A stretch of DNA of 64,000 nucleotides, from the NCBI RefSeq assembly GCF_901933205.1, contig NC_044573.1:62363993-62427992 (forward strand), in the 5' to 3' direction. A program made the position numbers and the translations under genes. This stretch comes from Camarhynchus parvulus. Taxonomy: Eukaryota; Chordata; Aves; Passeriformes; Thraupidae. Numbering within the stretch: the first letter of the stretch is position 1; every line of letters starts with the position of its first letter. Of this stretch, positions 23,812 to 36,075 are shown in pieces. The notes under the pieces are model-generated. The model worked only from the letters and a program-made list of their open reading frames with translations. It was not told where the DNA came from and made no database searches.

Positions 23812-26800
23812 GAAGGACTGGAAATTGTACAGACACACAACAATTCATTTCTGTCCCTTAGTGTTTATTATAGAAATGTTCAAGCTGGAGACTTGGCACA
23901 ATCCATGTTAACGATATAACAGCTTCCACTATTGTTTTACAACAATAAATACTTCTGATAGTAAAAACACATATTTTACCAAGAGATTCCACGCAGTATG
24001 ACCCCATGCACTGCAATATTTCTTGTGAGAAACGTCACACACAACATCCTGGCAGTTGCTGCAACAATCGTTCAGCTCCGTGAAAAACATCCAGGTCAGG
24101 TGAGTGAGTGAGAAACCTCCTGGCTTTTGAGAAGAACTCTGCCATATGGTTCATTTTGACTTAAGGAACAACACTAGAAACCATGGTTCCTCTCATTTTA
24201 TTAACAATCTAGTTTCTGACACTATAATAAAAATTAGTTATGCCATTCTAGGTCAGCAAAATTGAGTTCCTTCTTCTGGATGCATTCTGATGTTGGACTT
24301 GCCATCTCAGTTGTAGGACAGAGGACATTATTTAACACCTTCTCAGAGAATGCAGTAAATGTGAGCAAAAAACAGGGAAGAGGTGGAAAAGGAAAAGGGA
24401 CGGTAAACAAACACTATTTTGCTAAATACTTTCCAAAAGGTTCTGTGATGCAGATGTGGGTTAAATTGAAACTGGTTTTCATTTTAACATGTGGTTGAGG
24501 TTGAAAGTGGATTTTCATATATGGTGCTGTGTTTTTGTCTGTCATCATATTAGTATTTATTGATTTTAATTTACTTCTTTGCAGGGCTAGTGGAGCTTTC
24601 CAGAGTTTTCCCTTGCCTGATTGCCTATTTATGCATGACCTTCTTCTCCCTTTTGTTTTACAATGTGCTCTTAGAAAAGAATGAATAAATGCAGCTCTGC
24701 ACATGTTTTCTTATCTTCCTTCCAGAAATAAATATGTCCAAAAGCTTGGCAACAGTAGTCCAAGGATAAATCACCCTGTTTGATAGGACTTTGCAGCAGT
24801 AGCTGCCTTCTAATGGCCAGCTTGATAGAACCATTAATAGGCAAATCCCAGGTACTACCAAGAATTCAGGAAAACTTTTTCATCAGAAATGGTGCAGACT
24901 GCATTTTACTGAAAAATATATTTGTCTTTAATGAAACAGGGACAATAGTGGAAAAAATAGGTGTTCCAATTTCTAGTAAAATATTGTCTTGGGCATCAAA
25001 ACCAGAGATAAATATGTAGGTATTTGTATTACCAGCTTCTTGCAGGACAACAAAGTTGCCACAAACAACATCAAACTCAGTATATCCAGGGAGCCTGTGT
25101 CAAGAAAATAATAACTCTATTCTAAAATAGCAGATATCACTGACATGTCAAAATATTTGAACTAAGAAAATGTAAATATTAACGGATTAAACTAACCTGC
25201 CGAGTTGCAGTTGGAGAGTGTTCCAAGTAGGAAGATGGTGAGTTTCACCAAAGAGAAAAGGCTTGAATTAAAGACATTTTTTAAAAAAATTCATTTAATT
25301 TGCTTGTTCAGAATGTTCAGAATTGAAGTTTTGTGCTGTGTATGATCAATTTCTGGTTGTATTTCATTGCATTAAAGTGCTAGGAAAATTTCTGTCAGCA
25401 TTAAGATTATCCTGCAGAATTTATACACATGGAAATTTATTCTTAAATAACTACTTTTGATTAATTGTTTTCAATTAGCTTCCTACGTAGGTGTTGTTAT
25501 AGGAAATATATGTCTAATTTTGAATGTGGTAGCTATTATACACATTTTACATGTCTTACCCCGGTACAGATTAACTTTCTGTGTTGACAAAAGCATACTT
25601 TCTATTTTATAACACTTAGAAGTAAACTTAATGTCTGAATCACAATGCTCGAAGGGGGTAGTAATATCCACCACAAGAGATGGAGTTGGAAGGAACAGAA
25701 AATATTTGGTGTGCATGTGCTCTTCTTCAGATCTCAGGCACCTGAAAACTTCCCTAAATTTGCTTTCCCTACAAACTCTATGATATTCTTGCCTTAAAAT
25801 GACAGGCACAAGACCACTGCTATGTATAAACTCATTTCTTTTCTTCTCTTCACAGTGAAAAAAATAACCTCATGTTAGAAGACAATAGTGTTCATTAAAT
25901 TACATTTGTCCTCTTTTGCTTGTAAGTTGTATTTATTTCTATGCAACAATCTTATATCATTTTATAGGCTAAGAAAACTGATTGTGCTTAAAAATATGCT
26001 TTTTTATGATTTAAAGACACTGATGCTTAGCCTTTGAAAGTTTCTGAATGTGTTACTTCCCATAGTCAGTTATTTTTTCCTTTTACTGTATCTTGCAAGA
26101 GCCATGACAAAGTAATGATTCAGAGCAGGGGATATAAACCAGATTTAAATACTCAGCATTTTACTTCAGGCATCTGGCTCATCCAGTCATATTTAAATAT
26201 AATCAAGAAATTCTTGAAATACTTTAAAGTTTATATTTCAGGGAAAAGGCAAAATAAAAATTCCTTTGAAAATAAAACCAAACCAACATTGCCCGTATCT
26301 GGACACTATGTCTACTCCCTGCTTCTTCTTGCTTTTCCTGCTGCAGAAAGAAATTTGTGTAGAGTCATCTTAGAAAGGTTCCTGTCCTTTCAGCATGACA
26401 TTGGCCCACAGATCAGCATACTATTGTGAACTTGACTTGTATTTCTGTGGGCATTAAGTAGTACTGATCTGTCAGATAGTTCGGCAGCAAATTTTATATA
26501 TCACAACATTCACAATTCAATAACTCAATTTTACTGAATAGAGACAAGTAAAATATAACTCCTTTCTATGCTTATTTAGACAATTTAATATAATTTTTTC
26601 TGCTGTTTTTTTAAATTTATTTTTATTTATTTCTAATTACCAAGCAGATGTAGTATTCATGAGATGTAACTGTAAAAATTCAGTGTAGAAAAATAAGAGA
26701 ATAAGTGTTAAGTAATGATAGAACTTCAGGTGTCCTGTTGAGAGTCACCAGTGTAATAATCTGTGATCTGGCAGCACAGCTGTTGTCATGGCCCCAGGAC

Positions 26801-28704
26801 TATGCAGCATCCATCTGTCCTTGGGCAGAGTTCCTTTGGAAAGTGGGGGCTTACGAGGGGGGTGGAGTGAGATATAATACCTCACTGACTGCAGGTGCCA
26901 ATGCTCAAACACTGTTCCTAAGTGAGTAGCACTTAAAAAGTGATCTGAAAAAATAGTTATGTTCCATCCAAGTGGGAGGTCAGTTGATGGACATCATGAT
27001 TCTTCTGAGAAACTACTGTGTGACCCCAGTCGACACAGAAAGTGATGATTTTCTTGTCTCATTTGGTGGACAGATGGCCACACACCACTCTGCTGGGATC
27101 CTGTTCCTTTGGAAGCAGCAATGAGTATTAAAAAATTGGGGGTTTAAAGAAGTGGAAAGGAAAATATTCTGCAGGTCATAGAGGCTTGTACTCCATCACT
27201 GCATCTTGGATCTGGATCAGTTGCCTACAGTCAGTTTCTGATTGGAAGAAAAACATTAGAATTGGAAAGTATCTCTCTGCTGCAGAGAACAAGGTTTGGT
27301 TGCAAAACAAATATTTATTCCACTTTCAGATTTGTGATTTTAAATGCCCTGGAAATAATGTTCTTAAAACTCTGTCCTGTCCTGGACAGAAGAAACACAG
27401 AACAGAAGCCTCTTGGGAGTACTGATCTGCCAAGGGTATAAATGGATTTATGCAGCAGTATTTAACAGCTACTGCCCGGAATATTGTTAGGAGCCATAGA
27501 TCATGGTTGCAACACTAAAAACTCTGGAGTGGAAACAAAATTTCAGTTTTGTTTTCCTCCTGTCTCCAATTGCTTTATTCTGTCGGTGCTGTTTTTTGAC
27601 AACTCTGTGTAAGCAACAGAAATATTTTGCCTGTGGAGCTCAGAAGCATCATATTATGTTCCAGCTTTATCTGGGGCACAGCTTTTAGAGATAAGGAACA
27701 TCCAGCCTTCCTCCTCCCTCCCTGTCCCCATTACTGGAGGCTTTTTACCCCCACTAATGGCTTTGTACCTTAACATAAGAACTGGAAAGGACTCACTCCA
27801 CCCACCAAAACATGACAAAGACGGGATATATCTTTAGTACATCTAGATAATTCAGTTCTGTCTTAAATAGTTAAATGAAAAGGATTCTTGCATATGCCCA
27901 GAGAGACTATTTCCCAGTTTAACAAGACTGTTTTATTCTCTTTGCAATTCTGTGTTTTCCCATTTGGAAATGAGCACGAGTAACCATGGTGATCTTCTAA
28001 TCATATTTTTGCCCTAATACTGCCCTCAGAACTTTCTGAATTAATTTCTGTTTTAGTCAAACTGCTTTCAAGAAATGGACACCCCACTGCTAATCTGGCG
28101 AAGCATTCAATTTTATTGTTTTTTTCTTTTAAATGTATGTTTGGCTTCACTTTCTAGCTCCATTGCACCACTAGTAGCAGATGTCCATATTTTTTTCTGT
28201 TTTGTTCCACATTCTTTGCTTCCTTTATTTATAAAAGAGATTACAAATTAGCCACTATACTCATCATACTTGAACTACAGATTTTGGGATGTGTAAATCT
28301 TTGCAACCTATACCCACAATGCCTGCTCTTTTGAAGTTTTTAGAGTAGTTTATTTCTGCCTTTCTCCTATCACTGGACTAACTCCTCTGATCTGTAGTGG
28401 TAGCAGGGAGACGTAAATCTCTGAAGAAACTTAAACTCATGGAGTTGCCATATCAAAGAAGGTCATTGTTGGACCAGGTTCCAGGCTCACCTAGTACAGA
28501 GGAATGATTTTTACTTCCTGTGTGATGAAATTTTGGATGTCTAATATGAATTAATTTTTAAACTCTTTTTAGTTTTTTTTTAATACTTTGCAGTATGGAG
28601 GAAAATGAGGATTAAGTGGCATGTTCAGACCAATGTTTAGACTGACTGGCAAGTGGAATTCAAGAATTAAATCCCCATCCAGTTGCAAATAGACAAAGTT
28701 TTGC
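23812..28704. other. Noncoding AT-rich DNA, no gene seen
   Basis: Reading frames reach 131 codons (26034-26429, +) but have no known domain, low-complexity content and no supporting splice or start context. No known transposon recognised. Confidence 0.6.
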
Positions 28705-28745
28705 CATTCATTCATTCATTCATTCATTCATTCATTCATTCATTC
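28705..28745. repeat. (CATT)n microsatellite
   Basis: About ten perfect tandem CATT units lying immediately 5' of a CR1 relic. Uninterrupted, so likely polymorphic in length. Confidence 0.95.
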
Positions 28746-28759
28746 CCAGTATCTTTCTG

Positions 28760-29057
28760 AGCAAGAGATTTCCATAGGTTCTTCTGTTAGAAATTTCCTT
28801 CTTATTTTCAGAAATCTCAAAAAATCTCCACTGAAATTAAAAGTTCCTGGGGGTATGAAGAGATTGCTGGAACATGGTGACAGGTTCCCCACAGAAACTG
28901 TGGAGTCTTCTCCACCTTTGCAGATGTTGAAAACTTGACCAGAGATGGCATTGAGCAACCTTCTGTAGCTTTGAAGCTGGCCCTACTTTGTGTCTGATGT
29001 TAAATCGGATGTTCTCCAGACCTCACTTCTGATGCCCTGTGATTCTGCAATTCTGCT
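28760..29057 (+). mobile_element. CR1 LINE 3' end relic
   Basis: A short, old 3' fragment of CR1 on the + strand. Recognisable blocks are 'aaactgtggagtcttctcca' at 28896-28915, then 'ttgagcaacc', a 'gatgttctccagacctcact' block at 29008-29027, and the terminal 'tgccctgtgattctgcaatt' at 29033-29052, which is a decayed CR1 tail. No coding capacity remains. The 5' limit is vague. Confidence 0.75.
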
Positions 29058-31489
29058 TTTCATCTTTTATCAGTGATTCCTAGAACCAAATCTTCTAAAT
29101 TTCTAGTTTCATTGCCCTTAGATACCACAGTCACACAGTACTGGCAACCTGGAGAACCAAATCATATGAAGTGGTTACATTGTCTCATCAGATTTCTGCA
29201 TCAGATGTGGGAGATTGAACACAATGTTTTCCTGGAAACTCTTGGTTCTGGGTAAAATCTTCAGTAAGCACAACCTTTAGGTTTTTTATTGGCATATGAT
29301 GGTAGAATGACTTAAATTCAGGAATGAGAGAAAGGCTATAATATGCTGCTATATGTTATTCCCAGACTGAAAAGAGAGAGTCTGGTGCATGTCTTCGGTG
29401 ATCTGTTACCATGGTTAAGAGGGATGTCAAAAACAGTGAGAGGTCTCGCTGACATTTTTATGTTCTCATAGCTCTAGGAGGAAAAAGAGCTCAGGATGTT
29501 TCAAAAATACCCAATTAGGCAGTAAAAACTTTGGGAAGTGACTGTTAGAATACAAAATCACTATGTTGTGTTTCCGCACCTCCAACACCCACCACTCTGA
29601 GTTTTCTATGCTTTATATTTAAATTTTGTAAAGTTGCAAAAACCTTTTTCTTTTTTTTCCGATTGGATCTTCCCATTTCTTCAGTCAGTCTGTTCATCTG
29701 CTTTGGTGGCCTTCATGAAACTCCAAAACTCCTTCTAAAGTAAATGGAATAATCATTAACCAAAAACTGCTATAAAAATCTGCTTGGTACTTATAGCTAA
29801 AAGAAGATATATATAGTGAAATGTAAGAAAGAAAATAATCTATGCCAACAAAACTGTCTGATGGTGGACTCTGTGTTTCTTTTCAGACTTCCATAAGGGT
29901 ACTCAAGATCCTGGATGCTAGAAATCAAATTTCAGAACATTAACTTGCTTAGTAGTTATTTTGTGATAGTGGACCAATATTTATTTATTGACTGGGACTG
30001 GAATTAGAGGTAAGATTTCCATTTCTTAACCTGACACTGAACATCTTGAAAAGACAGAAGAAAAATATCTCTCCTATCATAACAGGAAAATAAAGTTGAA
30101 GTTGTACTCCTTACTGTTAGTCTTTTCAAAATAGGAATTGCTGTTAAACTCCTCTTTAGACCTTCTCTAGTCCTGGGAGAGAGAGAGAAATTACTTCCCA
30201 GTAGAAGTAATTGCATTGGAAATAGATCCTTGAGAAATGGTTGTTTGCTCAGCTTTAAAATAAATTTTTGGTTTTGTTTCACTGAGGAATGGCTGAACTG
30301 TTCCTTCCTCCTCCCAGAGGGACATAACTTGTGCTGGATTGCAGCAAATATTTTTCATTTGTAAAGGTAGTGAAGGTCTCTGAAGCATGAAAGCAGAGCT
30401 ACTAATCAGATTTCTGTGGGACGACTACTGTACTTTCTGAGGATCATTGATGAAATCAATAGGGATTTTCACATATCTCTGCACTTCTGCAGAAATATCA
30501 ACTACTGCATAGGGAGTATGTACCTTAGGGGTATCTACAGCTGCATGCATATAAACATGAATTAAAAGCTTATGGGTTTAATGTCATGCATATAATGTAC
30601 TAATGGAAAGTAACCTGCTCTGTGAGGAAACTGATGACCATTGGGATCAAGAAAAAAAGGTAAAAAATAATCAATATACTCCTTGTCTAAGAATAATGCA
30701 AACATTGATGTTTTCAATCTAAATGATCAGTATAAGTTAACTAAATGACTCTTTTGTGGCTGCCTGTACTTGACAAATTCTTGCTTTTGAGGTTAGTAGA
30801 TGATCCTACAAGAGATAAGCAATGTAGGATGCAGTTTGTTATGGGAAAAGCCCCCAGTGGCTTTGTCCATCTGACAACAGATTCTGAAGAGTAATGTCAA
30901 TGACTCTATATCTGCTGCTCCCTAAAAATCGACCTATTTTGTCTTAGAGTGTGGGTTCAGGTCTGCAATTGAGCCCCGTTTTTTTTCAGGTGCCATACTG
31001 GACAAACCTGTATGCTGGATGCTGACTTTTTATAGAGGCTGCTGCACACCCAAACCTGCACCTCCCCAGTTCTTCTGACAAACATCCCCAGATGTTGTTA
31101 TTCAGCACCTGGCAGTTACCTTGGCCGGGCTCCTTCCTAACCTGGGAAGGGTCCGTGGGTCCTTCCTGTGGTCTGAGGTGTCATCAAGGTGGCCAGATGT
31201 AGGACAAACATTCTCCTGCTGGCAAACTGGATGCAGAAAGATTCTTAAGACAGAGCTAACATGGTCTTTGAGTATTTTCTGACTTCCCATCGTTCATTTG
31301 CCGCCCCACTGTGAGTTCAGGCACATTTCAGTTTGCTGTCCTCAATCCTGACCCCTCAGGTTGTTATTTTTACCAATGACTGCTGCAGTTTTCATCACCC
31401 ATCATAAGGCTGAAGTTCTACAGTCAGCATCTGGGTTTTAATCGGTGGTACTGAAAGTATTACAGCCTTAAAAAGCAAATATAGCCTAT

Positions 31490-31490
<1 letters not shown>
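29058..31490. other. Noncoding DNA, no gene seen
   Basis: Only short reading frames (92 codons or fewer) without motifs, and no recognised mobile element. A short 'gagagagaga' run near 30178 is the only simple repeat. Confidence 0.6.

Positions 31491-31525
<35 letters not shown>
31491..31525. repeat. (TA)n microsatellite, first of a pair
   Basis: A perfect run of alternating A and T over about 35 bases. Confidence 0.95.
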
Positions 31526-31528
<3 letters not shown>

Positions 31529-31576
31529 CTTCAGATGTATATCCTAGGTGTTCTTTTAATATGCAAAGAATATTTG

Positions 31577-31581
<5 letters not shown>

Positions 31582-31613
<32 letters not shown>
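31582..31613. repeat. (TA)n microsatellite, second of a pair
   Basis: A second perfect alternating TA run of about 32 bases, separated from the first by 56 bases of mixed sequence. The two tracts are each self-complementary and also complementary to each other. Confidence 0.95.
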
Positions 31614-31616
<3 letters not shown>

Positions 31617-34600
31617 GCTAACCTTTAAATTAACTTCAGTATCACTACCCTTATGAACTAGACTGCTTATTTTGATTTCTTCTGCTTAATCCGGGAGTGT
31701 GTCCTTTAATAATATGGCTTCACCCTTAATGACTGCAGTCATCCTGAGCTGATGCCAGAAAAAACATTGTACTATAGTGCTCTATCATGTGTTACATTCA
31801 TTATCTGGCCAAAAGGCTGCACACTTCTCCACACAATTACACTGAAGTTGGGCACAAAAATGTGTAAATGTGTGTACTTGCAATAGGAATGTGCTTTGAC
31901 AGTTAGATATCTTTAAACAAAGACAGGCATTATCTCATTTATTTTGCCTAATCTTGATCTCTTCTTAAAGCAGGTCAACATCTAGCAGAGAATGTCCATG
32001 GCAGCTATCATAATAAATTCTCTCCTAAAACAGTGAGGCAGACTTCAAGATCTGCTCTGAATCTGGATAAAAGCAGGAGACAACAACAGCCAACAATGGT
32101 AAAGTATAAGACAAACAAATTAAAACTACGCAGTAAAGGAAGTCATAATATCACAAATGAACTACAAATGTTCAGCGCATTTTCTTTTTTTAAATATAGA
32201 AAATAAATTAGAAAAGCACGTTTTGGCTTGTTTTTCTATCCTGAACATTTGTAGCTGATTTCTGTGTGTTGAGGGTTTTTTTTTAAATTTAGTTGAATAA
32301 GATCTGTGTTCTCCTAGGGATGTCCAATGTCTTGGCAAGGACACAAAGGTCTGTAGGGCAGGAAGGCTGAGGAGCTGGGACTGTGGGCTGATATATGCAC
32401 ACTTGTGCTGAAGAATGCAGTGACTGGAGACCATCTGCGCAATGGGATGCCTTGGTGTTGTACAGATGCAGCAAAGACATTTCCCTAAGCTCTGCACCAC
32501 GTAAATACATTTTGGGCTTCAAGTTCAAGGGAGTCAGCAATAATGGAGTCAGAGAGCTGTTAGTGAATCCAAATGCATATTTCTCTCTCTGTCTGAACTT
32601 GGTAGCTCTGTGCAAAGCTGAATGAACGTGTTTTTCATGTTTGCAATTGTCCTGAGTATTCAATTTCCAGTCTACAGATTTGCAAAGCAGTTGCAATCAA
32701 ATCCTTCAACCCTCTCATCAGAAGCCAACTATGTTCATAGCTGAAACTGAAAAAGCTCTAAGTTCTACCCTGACTGATGTCACGGGTGTCACTGAAGCTT
32801 CTTACAATGCATATTCAGTGGAGGGGTTCAATCCATCTGCCATAAAATAGGTTTGTGCTAGTAAGTTCCACAGTGCCAAGGAGTATTTCTGTTTATAGAA
32901 ACTAGCTCTGCTTTTGGCATAGGAGGGTTTGCTCACATGGATGAGGGGGTCTGCTGTGATGGTTGGCCGAGATGCCAAAAAAGGTCCAAGGAACATTTGA
33001 TTCACTAGTGTCAACATAGTAAGATACTCCAATTTAAAAAAAATACATAAAAAAATTACCTTTCAATTGAGGACAAACTAGTTCTCATTCTGAGCAGAAT
33101 GATGTCAGCATGCTGATGGTAGAATTCATCCTGATATACAACCCAGGACTGTTTTGCATGTATTTCATTATCTTTCACAGTTTAGTAAGTATTCCCACAG
33201 TATATATATCAGTAAAATATGGAATCCTATCCCAAGTTGCAAATATGTGCTCAGCATGCCCACAGTCCTTTGGAAGACGAACTGTTGTCTGACACCTCAC
33301 AAAACCCAGCAGCAGACAGCATTTGGGGTTTCTGGGCATCCCCAGCCATACAGATCCATGGAGGAATAGATTCCTGCTCCAGTTTCACTCTTTGTACACC
33401 CCAACAACAAAAGGTTGTAATTTTAGGGTTGAGTGGGAGTTGTGTGACTTAGATGAGAGCTGCCCAGTGTGTTGTGAATTTGTGGAAGTGTGCTTCAAGA
33501 CACGTTGGCATGTCGAGCTGTTAAATGAAAAGTGTGTTTTACTGCATGCTCTGGGGGAGCCTTACAGAAGAGCAGTCAATCTCAATTAATGCAAAAAGGA
33601 TCTGGCCACGCATGTATTGAAAAAGGTTTGCTTTCTGCCATCAAAGTGCTTCCCAGCTGGATGCTGTTAATAAATAATTGTCTGGTTCCACTTACTGCCT
33701 TAAAGTTCAAAATCTTCACGTTTTATGGGTAGTCAAACAAAGTAAAGAGCAGAAAGACTCGAAGATCTGAGTTTACCATTCCTCGATATTGGAAGACATT
33801 TTATATAACCTGATAATATGGGAGATAATTGCTACAGTCATACAGAAAAAGTTTAAGTTCTGCAACTGCTGCCTGTACTACAGGAGCCTTTCTTTAAAAT
33901 TTTTTCAAAGGGCAATTTTGGAAGTTTACACTTGCATGTTTATCAAATATTTATTGGTGTTTCTTTTTCTAAAATTATCTCACAACTATAATTCATGCAA
34001 ACAAACTATTATATTTCACTTTGATGCATTTTATTTAGTTGAAGGCTAATGGTACATGGTACTGTTTCCTTTCACCAGAATAAAATCCAATCAGGAAAAG
34101 TGAAGTAATGCAATTAGCATTGGTCTGCTCCATTACATTTTACGTATACAAATATACATCGCATTTATTTTAGAAAACCTGTTTGTTTTGAAAAATGTTT
34201 TCATCACAGTTAGGATATCCAAAGATGCCTAAAGGACTTGGATACTCAAATCCTGTTTGCTTTTCTCCATTTGCTTCTGCTCACTGGAGAAGTTTTCCAG
34301 TGGAGAAATGTCTGGGAAGCATTTAACAGAGGTCTCACCTCAGAAATGTTATGCTAATTTTAGTCTGCTCTGAGACTCCAGGAGTTCAGGATATGGAATG
34401 AATTTGCACATGTTTAATGTTTCCACAGTTTTATTCTGAAGTCTTGAGCAATTCCTCCTTAGTATGCTGGGACTTTCCTTTTGGGAAGCTGGCTTCCTAA
34501 AGGGATATTTAAGAGCAGTTGTAAGAGTCATCCTGAATCCACATTTCCACCTCAGTATCTAAGATGGCAATTAAAAGTCAAAGCCCAGTTTTATCAGCTG

Positions 34601-35561
34601 AAATCAGAGCTCTGAATGGTTTTCATTTCAGGTCAGAATTCATTTAAATCAGGTCCAGCTTTGGGCATTTGAGTTATAAACACTTCTTCATTTGCAACAT
34701 GACTGATCTTTTGAGCAGATGAAAAAGCCTTATGAAAGACAGGCCTCAGCTTAGCTAAATGGTCAAGAAAAATGCCTGCCTTTAAGGTGGCTTCATCTGC
34801 ACTGTCATAGCTAAGGCTTTTGTGCCAACATGATATGACAAAAGATCTCCTTCTGTCTTCTACACAGCTACAGACTGGTTAGCATGCTTGCCTCGATAGG
34901 ATCTTTTAGGAACCTTCCAGTAAAAGAGAAGGATGGTAAGGATGTTAAGAATAACATTAAACAACAGCAATTCCCCCAACCCTGTGCGTCACTCCCCTCC
35001 CCTGCAAATCCTTCTGATGTCTTAAAAACATGCGATGTAATTCCTGATTAAATATTGGGGTTTTTTCTATAGTCTGTAGGTGTAGGTTCTTTCTACAATG
35101 TTGTCTAGCCTAATTTGGCTATTGCCTAAATAGTCATTTGAAGTCATTTGAAGGCAGCGAGATGTAAGTACCTGAATGCTGAAGGAGAGGGCCCTGCAAA
35201 TAGGGTTCTGAGGACATAGGTGACAGCAAAAAATGCGTCAAAGAATGGCAAGTAATGATACAAGGCTTAATTTATTCAAAATACAGTATAGGTCTTATGA
35301 TTTCACTTATCACTGGATACAGTGGTACACTACACACAGCAGGTTGTTCCTCACCAGCAGGGACACATTGGAGATTAAAGATCATCTTGAGGTAGGACTG
35401 TAGCTCAGACAGAGCTGCACTGCCCACCCTGAATATTCCTTAACAATGAGATTCATTACAGGCAGCAAACAGCTTAAGCTAATTAACAGGGATGTGTTCC
35501 TGGGCGTGCCTAAGGAATGACTTGTGTTAGGGACTCATTTCCTGAGTGGAAACAAGGGAGT
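31614..35561. other. Noncoding DNA; possible LTR-like piece near 35250
   Basis: No recognisable gene; the longest frames (135 and 112 codons on the - strand, 32162-32696) lack motifs. At 35220-35300, read on the - strand, an AATAAA signal (complement of 35272-35277) is followed by a G+C-mixed stretch that could be LTR R/U5, but no terminal dinucleotides or TATA box could be tied to it. Confidence 0.5.
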
Positions 35562-35730
35562 TCATGGAAGCATAAAACAGCCCAGCTTGTGAGGGACCTC
35601 AAATGATCACCTGGTTCCACTTCTTGTAGGAAAAGAAGCCTAGATAAGGTTATGTAGCACCTTGTCCAGCTTCATCCTGAAAACCTTTAGTGACCTCCAA
35701 GAAGTCACTGGAGCAGTTGTTCCTGTTAAC
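35562..35730 (-). mobile_element. CR1 LINE 3' end relic
   Basis: The + strand shows the complement of a CR1 3' end: 'tcatggaagcataaaacagc' (decayed tail) at 35562-35581, then 'gagggacctcaaatgatcac' at 35592-35611, a 'ccagcttcatcctgaaaacc' block near 35667, and 'ggagcagttgttcctgtt' up to about 35727. This order matches avian CR1 in antisense. It is strongly diverged and noncoding. Confidence 0.65.
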
Positions 35731-35900
35731 TAATCTCTTTGAAGATGGAGACTGCACTCAGATAAAGAGGGGAGACTTGGTGATCTTGTTACCACTTTTA
35801 TCATGGTACTCCAATGGTCAAGGCATTTAGCTAAGACATCAGAAATTCAGGCTAAATGCTTTTCATGAAAGCACAGCAGCCTTGGAATAGGAGACGTGAC

Positions 35901-35974
35901 TAATGACATCGTTGTGCAAAATCACAGAAGATGGAGATCTTCTAATGACATCGTTGTACAAAATCACAGGAGAT
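35901..35974. repeat. Two-copy direct repeat of 32 bp, 42-bp period
   Basis: 'taatgacatcgttgtgcaaa' at 35901 recurs as 'taatgacatcgttgtacaaa' at 35943, and both continue with 'atcacag(a/g)agatg'. The copies differ at two positions over 32 bp. The second copy runs into the tail of the CR1 relic at 35962, so part of the CR1 end itself appears duplicated. Confidence 0.9.
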
Positions 35975-36075
35975 GATTTGGAAGGCAGCCACAAGGATCA
36001 GTAAGTCCAGCTCCTGGCCCTGCACTGCACCATCCCCAAGAGCCTCTCATGCCTCTGCAGACCTCCCTGGGCAAG
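35962..36075 (-). mobile_element. CR1 LINE 3' end fragment
   Basis: The + strand reads 'atcacagg' (CR1 tail complement), then 'gatttggaaggcagccacaa', then 'gtccagctcctggccctgca' at 36005-36024, 'caccatccccaagagcctct' at 36029-36048, and a final 'gcagacctccctgggcaag'. The 'tccagctcctggccctgca' block is characteristic of one avian CR1 subfamily in antisense. It is only about 115 bp, so it is a heavily 5'-truncated copy, distinct from the older one at 35562. Confidence 0.65.

Noticed and set aside
32162..32696. Overlapping 112- and 135-codon - strand frames
   Set aside because: No domain or homolog recognised; opposing open frames on the + strand cover the same bases, as expected of chance.
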